Assembly: GCF_037975245.1 (NCBI RefSeq)
Contig: NC_092578.1
Coordinates: 7,653,501 to 7,717,500 of the forward strand
DNA: 64,000 nucleotides
Source of the DNA: Apostichopus japonicus
Lineage: Eukaryota > Echinodermata > Holothuroidea > Aspidochirotida > Stichopodidae
Reading direction: 5' to 3'
The first letter of the stretch is position 1; every line of letters starts with the position of its first letter. Position numbers and translations under genes: made by a program. Positions 48,389 to 61,799 of this stretch are shown here, piece by piece. The notes below the pieces were generated by a model. That model was not told the origin of the DNA, made no database searches, and saw only the letters and a list, made by a program, of their open reading frames with translations.

Positions 48389-49840
48389 GGGATTACTAGC
48401 CCGCTAGTCTATCATCTACATGGCTGGCTGGTGAATGCCAGCTGAACATGCACTCTTCATAGCAATCTCATATTCACAGGTTGGCTACGCAGACAAAAAT
48501 TCCCTACCCAGAGTTGCAAAGAATTGTGGCGGCGAACATTTAATTCTGCACACGTAAAGAAAATAGATCTTCTTGAGGAGCATACTTCTTCAAAACAATA
48601 TGTAAAATTCTCTACTTTGGTTCGTTATTCACGAATTGAACAAGACCGGTGACATTTGAGTTAGCATCTTGCAAGAAAGTTGCAAGCAACAAATGTTAAA
48701 CGTATTTATCCGCAACGACTCGGCGTTATCTGTACTAATTCAGCTCTTGCAACATGACATAGACATGTACATCATATTCTTTAGATTAATAGGGCATTAA
48801 GCCTTCGGTGTAAAATTTCGTCATCTAGCAGCGAGGTTACTCCATAGAATGGGTTACACTAACGTTAACATGTTGTTCAATTCGACCAATCAGTGTCCAT
48901 GGACTCTGTGTATTCTCTGTCACGTCCGAAACAGGATTCGCAGTTGACAGCTTGGTTGTCCGGTTAATCTGTGGTGGTTTTAGTCATCATGTCTACTTTT
49001 ATATTGCAGGCGCATGCTAGCTATAGTACTGTTTGTAAGCATTACACAATAAAGCCTAGCTCTGGTCTACTTGGAGGGACCAATCGCCGAACTGGCTTCT
49101 TCGTGACCGAAATAATTTCAAAGAACCCTCCATTGAATATCGACAACTAACTTTCACCGCGCACTGCAATGACATGTATTTGTATACAAATACAGTTGTT
49201 CTAGTATTCATATCGTCATATTCCATATATTGATACCAAGCAGAGCCGAATATATCTGCAAAATACACTAATCGCCCACGACAGAATATTTTATAATATG
49301 ATCACGTAGGTCAACGCAACTTTTTTTCTTAATTGGCCCACCACCATTTGAGAATTCTAAAAAAAAAAAATCCATGTACAGAATGAGGTGATGTTGAAGA
49401 ACGGGGGGGGGGGGCTGGGGGGGGGGACGTCGGTTAGTGTACCACGGAAGTATAAAACTACTTCTATCAAGTGCAGTAGAAGAGAACAAGACCCTCGGGG
49501 GATTACCGCCCTCTATTTATTCGTAGATCATTCTCAATGTCAGACCTGCGTTAAAGGAAGAATTTTAACTATGACATCAGACGACAAGCGAACTGCATCT
49601 CGAACATCCATGTGTTTGCCGTTAAGTCCATACTCGTAGGCTATCTACAGCATTCTCAATCCCTTGTAACTATCAGTTTTCAAACAACGAAAGAAAGTTA
49701 AACAAGTGTTTACGCCAACCGTCAGTTCATCAATTCGTAAACGTCATTCAGGTCTAAAAGAGAAACTTTTTCATTAAATGTAATGCCGTACGTAAAATAA
49801 CAAACAAGAGGAATTCGTTAAGTTTGAAGTATTATATACG

Positions 49841-49873
49841 TATATAAATATATATATATAAATATATATATAT
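49841..49873. repeat. (TA)n microsatellite
   Basis: Tracts of tatata and aaatatata with few interruptions, directly beside the GGGGCAC-rich repeat at 49,880-49,990. Confidence 0.9.
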
Positions 49874-49879
49874 TTTCAG

Positions 49880-49990
49880 TCTGGGGGGGCACAGGGGGGC
49901 ACCAGCATTTGATGGGGGCACTTAGGTGGATACGGATCGCCGTCCTGGGGGAGGGGTCTAAGGGGAGGGGGTGCCCCCCTCCCGTTTGGA
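49880..49990. repeat. G-rich interspersed repeat fragment (ggggggcac type)
   Basis: ctgggggggcacaggggggc followed by accagcatttgatggggg. A related stretch (ggggggcactcggggggcac) occurs at 52,087-52,108 and ends at ccttggcgacgccactg. Likely two fragments of one repeat family. Confidence 0.5.
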
Positions 49991-50359
49991 AAATTTTCGC
50001 ATACGGAGGATGGGCTAGATGCAAAATGGTGCCACATTTGATGCTAAATTCGATCTGAAGATATCTCAAAAAATTGCTATTTTTGAGGTAATGATTTAAA
50101 CAAAGCGCAGAATTAATGTGTGCATGACCCCAACTCCTTTCTTGTCCTTCTCGTTTTCTCCCATTATCTATTAAGATGTAACAGGTTCCAGCATCGTTAT
50201 TGGCTCCTATCAGGGATCTCACCATGCAATCCAAAGTTTGATCACACATCGAGTATGGCTCAGTATGCAGGTGTGAACATTCGCCATTTGTTCCTACAAG
50301 CATCTGACCTCAAATGACCTCTGCACCCCCTACACAACAGGGTTAATATATAGGTGTAG

Positions 50360-50745
50360 GCGGTTTTACACTATCTAACGCAACGTGGTCGCCAAGAACC
50401 TGAAGTATTTTTAAGGGAGTGCATAAGAGCATCTAAAAAAGCTTCGTGTAAACCTTGAGAGTTAACTGATTCTTCGTTAGTACGAAACCTTGAGTTAACA
50501 AGTAAATCTTTGAGATTTTGGGCCCTTTTGTAGGCTAGAATCGGTTCTTTTGGAAACAGTTTGGATAATTCCGCGTGTTGCGAGATTAAGTGCCAATGTT
50601 TCAAAAGTGCTTTTTTTTCAAATGCGTTTTGTAAACCTTTTTGCTTTTTTTGTTTTGTATGATGAAATGAAATGGGGGTGAAGGCGGTTTTACACTATCT
50701 AACGCAACGTGGTCGCCAAGAACCTGAAGTATTTTTAAGGGAGGG
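50360..50745 (-). pseudogene. Penelope-like retroelement fragment between short direct repeats
   Basis: Minus-strand frame 50604-50371 encodes SKLFPKEPILAYKRAQNLKD then LLVNSRF. This matches the pattern P-I-x-A-[YF]-[KR]-R-x-x-N-L-[KR]-D-x-L-V found between the reverse transcriptase and GIY-YIG domains of Penelope-like elements. The 60-bp phrase beginning ggcggttttacactatctaa occurs at 50,360 and again at 50,683, so part of the 3' end is duplicated. Only this short part remains; RT motifs and the GIY-YIG are absent. Confidence 0.5.
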
Positions 50746-51024
50746 CCCGAGGAACATGAACTTATAGCATGCATGCTCCTCATGGTGCAACATAATTGCA
50801 CCTATTAGGTGAATTGAGTGTACTGTTAATAGTAGGAAAGACTAGCGTAGGTTCTTATGACCAACTAGTGTTGTGATGGCGCGGGTTACGACTTCGATAC
50901 CCGACGGTCAAGGATAAACTTTTTCATTTTTTCGCAGCTCATTTGAAGAAAATACGAATTACTGTGCTTCTTTGTCCTTATGAAAAACCAGGTCAGATGA
51001 TGGGAGTTGAATATAACAAAATAT

Positions 51025-52046
51025 TAGTGTTTACACGGGTCCAAAAATCGGGAACCGGGTACCCGAGAGCCGTTACCCGTCGGGTATCCGGGTACCCGGG
51101 GAAAAATTGTTTACCCCCGTGTATCACGATTTTCAAGAAATTACATATTAAATGCTATAATATATGAATTATGTTCTCTACTGACGTTTCTATGTTCAAA
51201 AACGTATGTGTAAGTTAAGGTATGAAACCTTCCTCAATGATATCTATATGCTTTTTTTTTCTGTCATAAACTTGTTAATTACTTAATATAATTAACATTA
51301 CTACTAATTAGTAGTAATGTTGTTAACATCGCATTGCCGCCGCTGCTTATGCTTCCTCTCCATGTCTTTTGGATCAGACCATAAAATATCCCTTTACTTT
51401 AGCTCAGTTGTTACTACTACTATCTATTATGCAGGCCCAGGGTTCGCATTAGCCGCGAGATTACGCGATTCGCGCAATTGGATCGCATTTGGAATACACA
51501 ATTAGTAAAAAGCCACTTGGGATTATTATTTTTTAGTTATCCCGTCTATAATCCATAAACATGTCGTAAAATTCCTTGTCAGCCTTTCCTTCTATGAAAT
51601 AAACGAATGAATAAATAATAATTTCTTCCACATGGTAGCCTAACACCACACTAAGTCAATGCATGAGAAATCTAGCAAAGCCTAACCATCTGTTTATTCG
51701 CTGAAATTGTGACGCAGTTATAAAATATCCATGGAACACATTTATTATTGTGTTACGTTCGACCCAGGGTTGCCTAACACCACACTAAGTCAATGGGATA
51801 ATCTAGCATAGCCATTTGTTTATTAGCTGAAATTGTGACGCAGTTATAAGATATCCATGGAATACTTTCGTTATTGTTATCTTCAACCACATGGTAGCCT
51901 AACACCACACTAAGTCAATGAGAAATCTGCCTAACCATCGGTTTGCATTTTTTTTTAAATCACACTTTGCGTAGGATTCGGGTAATAAATTAGGAACCGG
52001 GTAGTATTGCGTCGGGCGGGTACCCGGATAACCCGTGCAAACACTA
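51025..52046 (-). mobile_element. Non-autonomous hAT-type DNA transposon, copy 2 (inverted)
   Basis: 1,022 bp, the reverse-orientation relative of the copy at 39,539. Ends tagtgtttacacgggt and acccgtgcaaacacta; exact 8-bp target duplications CAAAATAT at 51017-51024 and 52047-52054. The same cacactaagtcaatg and tatccatggaa blocks occur in its interior as direct repeats. Confidence 0.92.
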
Positions 52047-52419
52047 CAAAATATATATATATTTTTTTACCAACCCAAATCTCAGATGGGGGGCACTCGG
52101 GGGGCACTAGGCCCCTGCCCCCCCCCCCTTGGCGACGCCACTGTTTACTAGGCAGCCAATTTTCTGAGTGTAAATGAATATACATAATTGGTTATAATGT
52201 ATTTAAGATACTAAACGCGTTCAAGCTTTAACTGTATGGTTTCCTACGAAACAAAATATATACGCTTTGCGCCTGCGTATACAACACCTTGAACCGTAGT
52301 GCAAAAGTATGACGTCATACTAGAAACGATATGTCACATTTAAGGTAACGTATTTCATAATATATAATATCGATATCATTCCGGCTGCTGAAGTTTCGTG
52401 GAATCTGGTGATGGTGATG

Positions 52420-52581
52420 TACTGACCATCCAAAGAGCAGCGTAGGAAGTTTACTGATGAGTAACTTATATAAGGTTTGGTTGGATTCACGGTGTCGAAA
52501 TTCGCTCTCTTGTTGCATAAAATCTACATGGCCACTGTACGGATAGTTAAAGGTGCCATGAATGTCCAGCATTTCATCCAT
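52420..52581 (-). CDS. Weak candidate coding segment, minus strand
   Basis: Minus-strand frame beginning MDEMLDIHGTFNYPYSGHVD and continuing FMQQESEFRHRESNQTLYKL has balanced residue use and higher GC than the surrounding DNA. It runs to 52,315 before a stop, with low-quality sequence after about 52,420. No family recognised. Confidence 0.2.
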
Positions 52582-55247
52582 CCAGTATAAGAGGTGACTT
52601 TCAGAGAGAGAAAACTTCCTTAGGGTTCAAGTTAGAGACCACGTCAGTTTGGGCGATAAAGTGGGTAGGTCAGCGGGGAAATGATATGGAGTTTAAACTA
52701 GACTTTGACCAGGTTAGATGTGATGGCGTTCTCTCAAATCTTAGTAGAGTTTTCGATTGCCAAGTAGTTCGCTTTCCAATTCGGAACGAAAAATGCGCCC
52801 CGCGACTCGCCTCCCTGCACTCAACATTCCCTTCCATTACCCCGTAAATTGAAGAAAGTATTATTATAGAAGCCAAGAAAAATTTAATAAAAGAATTAAA
52901 AACATGACACGTGGTGAAGAGAAAAAAGAAACTCAGAAGAAACAAGTTCACACTATAGGAATAAGGCCATATTAATCCCCCGACCCACCCCACCCCCTAC
53001 CCACTCATCCACCCCATTCCACACCATACCGCTACCAACGGTCATTACATAATCTAGACAAAATAATCTGCAATAAATAGAATAACGTTTGATATCGTCG
53101 TATGACAGTTCCAGACCTTTTCCAGAAACAGTTTGAACATCTGGAACGCATACCTCTGTGAGATATTAAAGTTGGCTTACTTGTCGAGCATAACGATGAT
53201 AACGTTCCACAAGACCGCGCATGAAGAACTGATAACTAGAGTCAACCGATATTTAACTCATGATAATAGGACGTTTAATCTTAAGATGAATTAAGAGTCT
53301 GATCTTGCCTGTAGCGTTATCTTTGATGTTGTAGCGTGCTATATAATTTACACAGAGTATAAATCATGTCTGCTGACCACATCATATAACACCGTGCATT
53401 CATAACGCATTAGTGAAAGATTAAAAGAGATAATACATTTCTGAATCTAAGAGAGCATAGTATCGCAAACCTTTGTTTTTTTTCTTCTTGTAATTGCCGT
53501 AGTCACTTAGTTCAATGAATATCTTCGAAGTGTGAAGGCATATGCATATGCAGTTACGAATGTATGTATAATACAAACCTCGGGGCATGTCATGAACCGA
53601 CGTTTAGGAATTATTTTCAATTTATTTTGGTGAATGCCTTGTGTCTGTACCCCGCTCTAATCCGTCATGATCATAGTTATACATCATTTGCCTCTTAAGT
53701 ACAAGAAACCCGGCAACAGAGAGATGGATTGTATAGCGTTTTTACGATGTACTCTGGCAAAGTCATTCCCAATAACACTATAAATTTATCATTGAAAGTG
53801 AACTACATTTTTTTCAGCAAAGGAGGCCAGAGAGGTAGTACTAATATCACTGAGGGAGTTGGGGAGTTGGGGGGGGGGGTAATGTTGGTATCATTTTGCT
53901 ACTATATTTACCACTCACTTAAATACCTTCTTTCTCAACTACAACTTAACCTTTTCCATCACACTACATATAGTCACGCAATGTACTTTTGTTTAAGACG
54001 TATCACGTTTCCCCCTACAAGTGAAACAATGCTAAACATAATCTTAGCCAAAAGTCACGCTAGGTTTGTCCTTCAACCTTATAATTATATATATACGTGT
54101 CAAGATAAACGGTAGGAGAGGCTAGTTACCTTATACAAAAACAATAGATATACCTATAGAAACAAAATCGTATATGAAATGGCAACTGTAACTAAATGAT
54201 TCAATGCACATTGTCCCCTGACATTTAGTAACAAGGTTAAGTATATAGCCATATAGAGCAAGATCTCTAATATACGTTTCAATTACTCAGCTGCTTGTAA
54301 CGGTATATGCATTGAGTACCCCTGTTCAATTACATAACTTGCCGCGCATTGAAGTGACGTATATTGTATATGTACTATCCTATAAACACTTCACGTAATT
54401 TGAATTCTGCTGTTTCTTATCAAACTACGCTCTTAGTGGTAGGTATCATATGTTGCATTCAACCCCCCCCCCCCACCTTACCCCGACCCATTTATTGTGG
54501 AAATGTTCCATACGTGTAAGGGAATTTACCCAAGAAACAAATTCTTTGTTTGTTTCTATTTTTTTCTTCAAACCTGTGATCACGCGATTTAATGCAAGAT
54601 GAACCATCGACCAATTTGATCTGTTTATGATGTTATTATAGAGAGTAACAGTGTCTCCTGCCGTCTACCGTAGATTTCTTAATTACGCGTTTTTATCGCA
54701 GAGTGAGTGAGCCAGCGACCACTTATCTGTTTAGTATTTTGTTCGGCTATGATATAACAGAGAGCGTTTATTTCACCTCATGACAGTCGTATCCTTTGTG
54801 CCACAGTCAAAGAGGAAGTGATTTTCCTAAGGATGCATATAGAAATACCTTCGCTTCAAGATGAGTTGGTTATCAAGCAGTTTAAAACAAGTCGCGGGGG
54901 TGTACGGTGTTATTTGTAGGGGCTTATTTTTCACGGATCCTTGCACGTTCCGCTTTCCAAGATTGCATCTCTAGTAAGATTCGCGCTGTCTGTCATATTT
55001 AACAGTTGTGATCAATTATCCACACGGAATATCATCTCAGCGTCGATCGGCCTTGGAGTATATTATTACCCGGCAAAAACTGCTGGGAAACGACACAAAT
55101 CCGTAAGTACGAATCTGTTTACAACACCTCATCATCAAAATGACACTCGTTTGCTAGGTTAAATTTAATTTTTAACTGAAAGTACGTGTTATAGTAGCCC
55201 ATGTTGCTTATTATTATTCTTATGATGGTTATTATCATTACTATATT

Positions 55248-55318
55248 GTGCAATAATATAGCTTACACACCAAGAAATCAATGCATATACGCCTCCACTG
55301 TTATACATGCCGAAATCG

Positions 55319-55363
<45 letters not shown>

Positions 55364-55536
55364 TAACTATATACATACTGGGTAAAACGTATAATCAACT
55401 GCTTGTCAACATGCTTTAGTCGTGATAAATCACTTAAACGGGTAATAACGTTTTTCAACCTTTATTATGCAATAATATAGCTTACACACCAAGAAATCAA
55501 TGTATATACGCCTCCACTATGATACATGCCGAAATC

Positions 55537-55582
<46 letters not shown>

Positions 55583-55684
55583 TAACTATATACATACTGG
55601 GTAAAAACGTAATCAATTGCTTGTCAACATGCTTTAGTCGTGATAAATCACTTAAACGGGTAATAACGTTTTCCAACCTTTATT
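55248..55684. repeat. Tandem duplication of about 217 bp containing (TA)n
   Basis: Two copies (about 55,248-55,467 and 55,468-55,684) share tgcaataatatagcttacac, the (TA)n tract, cgtaactatatacatactgg and cgtgataaatcacttaaacg. TA tracts are at 55,318-55,361 and 55,538-55,580. Confidence 0.92.
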
Positions 55685-56346
55685 CGGGTATTGGATTGCC
55701 GAAATCAAGAGCACGTTTTTCAAGCAGAATTTCTCTCCGTCACTTTTGAGTATAATTGATGTGGGCCCTTTTTTAGGAGACTCTCAAAATTTTTCGAGGG
55801 TTCGTTTTTTGAGGGCAAATAAAGACGAGAGATGTAGTGAGCGCTCAAACAGAGCACAAGAACTTGAAATCATTCAAGACATTCGAACAAGAAAAATTCT
55901 TTAAAATACGTTACTATAGGTTACAATAGAGGTGGGAGGCTGATCCCATTGTTTTCTACTTGCTTTAAAGCAGTGACATGTTTTTAGCTTTTAAGATCAA
56001 AACAAATATCATAAACACGATGATAGTTACTGGTAAATTTAACTCTATTAATAGGTGTATATAAAGTGACATATATAAACCCCAATTTATTCAATGAGTA
56101 ACACAAAACTTGATGTTCTTTCGCATTCCATATCAAAACCTCTTTGTATCCAATTTAAAAACTTAGCATATGTTCCCAAATGTGGTAAAGTGATAATTAG
56201 TGGTCGTTTTGGGTAATGGGCAAGTAAAACTGCCATATAACTGGCTAAAACTTATATTGTCATTACAACGTAAGCCCCCCCCCCTCCCCTGCGCAAGCAC
56301 ACACACACTACCGGTACCTAAGCACAACATATGTTGCATTTCGAAG

Positions 56347-56750
56347 TAAAGATATGTTAACCATCTCAATAACTTTATAATTTTTCTATAAATTTATTAA
56401 AAATTTAAAAGTCACGCAATGGGAATGAACAATCTATATACTTTACTTTTGAATTGAATACTTTTTTCTTCTGCCCTCGCCATTGTTGTAAAAAACAACT
56501 AAAATGAAAGCCCTCTCCTCTCCCCTCCCCAACCCCCAACCCCCAACCCCCCCCCCAAAGATATGTTTACCATCTCAATAACTTTTTATTTTGTCTATAA
56601 ATTTATTAAAAAATTAAAAGTCACGCAATGGGAATGAACAAATCTATACTCTACTTTTGAATTAAATAATATTTTTCTTCTGCCCCCACCATTATTGTAA
56701 AAACAAAAATAAAATAAAATCCCTCTCTCCTCCCCCCATCCCCCCATCCC
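56347..56750. repeat. Tandem duplication of about 205 bp with C-rich ends
   Basis: aaagatatgt, ccatctcaataacttt, gtcacgcaatgggaatgaac and tttttcttctgcccc recur at about 56,347-56,545 and 56,557-56,750, each copy followed by a run of C-rich (ccccaaccccc / ccccatccccc) sequence. Confidence 0.9.
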
Positions 56751-57931
56751 CCCACCCAAGAAAAAGGTTTTTCATTGTTGCCCGAATACCTTGGTGTGTA
56801 AAGACGAAACTGTGACAAAGTGTACCCAAGACGAATAAGAGCAAAGATATTGTAATACTGACCACATTGTGGTATTGTCCAAACCTTCCTCGCCGAAATT
56901 TGTTTTGCCCTTTTGAAATTGTTTATAATCTCCCAGCCAGTTTTCTATAAGTTGGTTGGTGAAGGGACATATGCATCAGTTGTAGATTCACACCATGTTG
57001 TTATAACACGACCCGCGCAACAAGTTGTTATATATTTGTCGAGTTGCAAGACTTACTCTTAACGTTACATATTGACGGAAATTGTCAAATTGACGAGTTG
57101 CATGCGTTGCGCGTAATAACTCGACCAAATTAACATTTTTGACATATATTGTCAAGTTTAGTGCAACGGAGCATCGCGACAATTTGAATCATCTTCGCCA
57201 CCGTAGGTATCTATAAACATAGCTCATGTCTACTTGATAAATAATGTATTTTTGACGTGTTGACATGTTTAACAGAAAGCCTATACTACCTATGTCTCCC
57301 TGCAAGACCATCGTAGTTATTCCGTATTTGACTTGTCCTTAAAATAGTAAATAAGTTAGCAATAATGACGAATTAATCCTGCAGGATGGGAATCCTTCGT
57401 TCTTCTAAAGTAGCACATTGCTAAGATTCATTGATCCAATGCTGACATCATCTTCAGACGGGGGCTTTGAGGATCAAATTGGGCACTGAGGATAATTATG
57501 CCCCCGGGCCCCTTCGAAAACTTACATTTGTATTTTTAAGGCAAAACGATTTCTCGCAATTCCTTGCTGAATACATATTCAAACACAGATAATATATTAT
57601 AAGAAGCTAGAGGCATCCCATTTCACCTAGGGCCCCTAAATTACACAGGTCCATGTAGTCTTTGTCCCACTCCACTACTCTCCCCCACCGATCCCCCTCT
57701 CGTCAGACCTGTCCGGGGAAAGCGAAATGCCTTTGGAAATGATTTTAAAAGAACAAAGATATTTTGCTTTAATTGACTGATAATTCCCCTCGAATATGTG
57801 TATACACAAATTTCACAAAAAACAACAAAAATCGTAGGATAAGTTGAAAATTCCTTTAGTAGCTAACAAACTTGGCTTAAAGCTTCCTGTAATATTTCAT
57901 CAATACAGTGATCCCGACAAAGTTTGAAATT

Positions 57932-58020
57932 GGGGAGATGAAGGAGAGGAGGGGAGGAGGGAGGAGGGAATGAGGGAAGGAGGGAAGGAGGGGAGGGGGA
58001 GAGGGGGAGAGGGGAGAGAC
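57932..58020. repeat. Polypurine tract (GGGA/GGAGG rich)
   Basis: About 89 bases almost wholly of A and G, with many GGG runs (gaggaggggaggagggagg), so able to form G-quadruplex or triplex structures in principle. Confidence 0.9.
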
Positions 58021-59475
58021 TTGATTCAGACTAATAGGTAGTGGTTTTTTACTGATTGCTACATGGCCCTTGTAAAAGTCACTGATTCGAAAATTATTGT
58101 AGGTCATGTCTCCACGGCCGCCAAAGCCCCAACCCCACCCCTTCCCCCTTAGTGTACACTGACGTCGGTGACGCTGCAATCAATGTTATGAACTTTTGAA
58201 ATGATAAATTCATCGTTAAAGGCAACTCATGCGGTCAAACTGTTGTCGAATGATGTTCAAACTAATTGCTCTAATTTACGGGCAAAATATCGTTTATTTT
58301 ACTGATCAGTTTCATGAAATGTTAAGTGAAGGCGATAAGTCTTATGCCATAGAAATCTATAGTAAACAGAACGGTTTCTTTGCATGGACGACATGGGAAT
58401 CAAATAAACATTGATTATAAAACAAACTTTATTAGTCCTGTTGGTCTAATTGACATAAAAGCTGAATGATAAATCTTATGATGGCCGAAAATGCATCAAA
58501 TAATCATTTTGCGTTTACGGGATTAGTTCTGTTTTGTTTATAGACAAAGTGACTTAATAATATATACAATGTACGCTATAAACGGATACATATATGCATT
58601 TTGAATTTTGAATTTCTTAGCGCCAGACTTATGAATTATTCATTATTCACATATGATTCATTGCTTATGCATGATAGTTGTCTTCGGTCAGTAACCTATA
58701 TGCTTTTTTTTTTAAAGTTAAGACTTGAAAATGTCTGTTCTCGATTTAAGAATCCCTTTCTCTTGAAATACGAATCATTGAATATGCATTGAAAATGATA
58801 TGATGCCGTCAGTCATATATCTCATATTTATCTCCGAGGGTAGCAAATAACTCCGTTGAAACATTTTGGGAATATTTGTTTGCTAATGGCCTTAACAAAT
58901 ATCTATGTCATTTCGGCACACTTTAGGTAGCCGCGCTGAAGTGTTAGAACCGACCTCATTGTACATTTGAATAGAAACGAATGTAAACAACTAGCTATCA
59001 GATGCAAGAATATATATAACAGAGTCGCCAATTTGGATGTTCGTACAGTTAAGTGGTAAAAGTTTAGGAAACATCTGTAACCATGACAACCATGACACTT
59101 AATGAATTTGGTGCCCCTTCAGGTATATCAAGGACCAGATACGCGTTATTATGAAATTAAATATCTCAGAGGATCCATCCTGGTTTTATCCTTTATTTAA
59201 AAGGTACATCGAATTCGATATTGACAAGAGATAAACAATACAACACGCCTTTGAGCATGTCCCTTAGAAGCTACATATTTATTGCATATCGAGCCTCACA
59301 CGTTTTACGGATACTTACAGAACTATATGAAACAAGCGTAACATTTGAAAAAGCTAACGTTGCACAGATTAATTTAAAAAAAAAGGCAGGATATATATAT
59401 AGATACGGCAACTACAGAAGAGCAAGCTTTGAAGACATTTTACAATCTATGGTGCAAATTAATATTTTTAAATAT

Positions 59476-59484
<9 letters not shown>

Positions 59485-59517
<33 letters not shown>

Positions 59518-59660
59518 TAGCCTATATATATAGCCTATATATATATAGCCTATATATATATATAAATATACATATATATATATATAAATATACATATATA
59601 TATATATATACATACATATATATATATACATATATATATAAATATATATATATATATATT
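59485..59660. repeat. Long imperfect (TA)n / tatatagcc satellite
   Basis: TA-rich tract interrupted by regular tagcctatatat and atacatatat insertions. Open frames made of Ile-Tyr repeats here are artefacts. Confidence 0.95.
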
Positions 59661-60624
59661 TGTACGCGGACATCCTTACCAACTAGGCTATGGACGCTGA
59701 TTATATGTCCAGAGGTTCGAAACCAGTAAGGAAGGTCGTAATTCCACTAGCGTTTGTCACCTCACCTGTATCAAACAATACTAGTTCTGTTTTTGGTGAC
59801 ATATTTGCCTTACTCTAGAGATGAAACATGATTCTAACAACTCGAAGTCATTTGTGATTCTAAAGCCGGATCTCGAAAGAGATACTTTGAACAGAATTTG
59901 TTAATGAAATGGAGGTAAACGACATGAGAGTATAACGAGCTTACAAATCAGCCTTGAGCTGACATAACCATGCCTGGGTCTATTTTGTACCAACATGAAG
60001 TTTCACGTGTATCATGAATGATGTACCGTAATGATTAATGCAGCAACCGATATTATTTACTGCCGCTCGTATCATCAGTCGATATTACATGATATCACGT
60101 GTTCGAACCAAACGTCAAAATACCCTTGAGTGTTCAAACTGCCTCTGCTTTGTGAAAAGACACTTGTTGCGCACTGATATAGGTTTTCATGCCCTATAGT
60201 TCCCTAATGAAGATACACTGTGTCCTTAATGAACAAACTTTAATGAAGAGTTTTCCCATGATACGATGTTGTTGTAGCCTTTTCTTCTTGCTCAAGCGTA
60301 ATCAAGCACCGGGAGCAATAGTGACAAAGTATAAGCTTATTTTCACTTAAAGGTTTGGCATTACCGTATGTCCGTGATGGAAAGAAGCAATTCGTGGATT
60401 TCGCGGCATAAAGATTAACTGTGATCTTATGATCCTACATGGAATGAAGCAAATGGATTTAGTTATCCCAAACTTTCTCATGTGTTGACTTTTACTAATT
60501 ATGTCATTTTTTGCCTGGTTAAATATATATGTCTGTGTGCGTAGGGAGGGGCAGGGGAGGGGAGATTGAACTTGGGGCCCGAGCCCATGCATGATATATA
60601 TTTATAGGTACAGAATGGCTGTTC

Positions 60625-60717
60625 ATGAATGCAATACGATACAATATAGTTAGTATCATATTTATAGTACAATGCACAACATATTCCGAGGAGGTATTCG
60701 CTGATGCTTCATCAAAG
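60625..60717 (+). CDS. Weak candidate first exon with signal-peptide-like start
   Basis: ATG followed by 31 codons, MNAIRYNIVSIIFIVQCTTY then SEEVFADASSK, ending AAG|gtagat in phase 0. The hydrophobic IVSIIFIV with a polar end resembles a signal peptide. An earlier ATG at 60,614 opens only a short out-of-frame peptide. No family recognised; could be chance. Confidence 0.2.
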
Positions 60718-61799
60718 GTAGATGCCTGCATTTGTGAAGTGAATTTTCTCCACTATGGCTCCCACCCCTCCCCACGGCTGGTTCAGTATCGTGAACCATG
60801 GGTTCGAATTTGAGTCCGCATTTATAGGATCAAATGACCCCAGCTGGATCGGTAAAACGGGTCGTCATTGTCCGTTTACAGAGAGGATCGTTTTTATTTC
60901 ATGTAAAGCATTGTTATATATATATATATATATTAAATATGAAAATCTAAAGAGTGATCGAACACGTAAAAGACTTTGTTTCTGTTTTATTTACACAGTA
61001 AACTCTATAGGAATCATGGTTATTACATGCGATCTGTAGGCATGAACTAATGTTGAGTTTTCATGCACTTACTAAATTTGTTATAGTTTGAAGCCTGATA
61101 GGATCATTCTAGAGTTTAAGCATGTCTTAAAGGTGAGTATATTGGAAACTTCAATTAATTATATATATGTACAGTATCTGATTCTGATTTAGGTCTCATA
61201 CAGAAAGTTAGCGTTCCTTCAATCTGCTTGATATTTATCCTACTTTAAATTGACAGCGTAAAATGGTTGAAATGTTAAGCGACTGCCATGTTCGATAACT
61301 CAACATTCGATTATAGCTTTTACAGAGGGTGATACTTCAACAAAGTGCAAGGGAAATTATATTTCATGGTTCTTTAAACAGTACTCATTAAAGGTGATTT
61401 GCACGATGTTTTTACACAGAGAATGATTCCAAAAGTGGCATGTCGTGTGACACAAAGTGATTGGTAGATTACTGCACATGCGCGCATATTATAGGATGAT
61501 GTCAACTTCGATCATCACCTTAACAGATGTTGTTTGTGAGGGGTGCTTTGTACTTAGGATTTATCAATTTTTTAGTTGCTACAGTTAATTAGCCTGCATG
61601 TTTTAATCAACTTGGAGTTGAGATATCCTGACAGGAAAAAAATATGTCATCATAATGAAATTAAATAACGTGTGTGTGATGTTTTCGCAAGGAGTTAAAT
61701 GACTATACTATGAGATATGATGTATAACATAAATTGCCGTAGACCAAAAGGCATCTCAGTCGGTGTGATAAATGCTGAGAATCACGGTTATATGTACCA

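Noticed and set aside
49818-50303. 161-codon minus-strand frame
   Set aside because: Runs through a (TA)n tract and the ggggggcac repeat; composition is repeat-driven.
53729-54115. 128-codon plus-strand frame
   Set aside because: No motif, no splice context and AT-driven composition; long frames of this size occur by chance here.
59482-59682. Frame of Ile-Tyr repeats
   Set aside because: Translation of (TA)n.
59687-59735. tRNA-like segment with aggttcgaaacc
   Set aside because: The upstream part reads like an inverted head and does not fold with the box B; probably a degraded SINE.
60800-60830. tRNA or SINE box B (gggttcgaattt)
   Set aside because: No box A at the right distance and no matching copy in the window.
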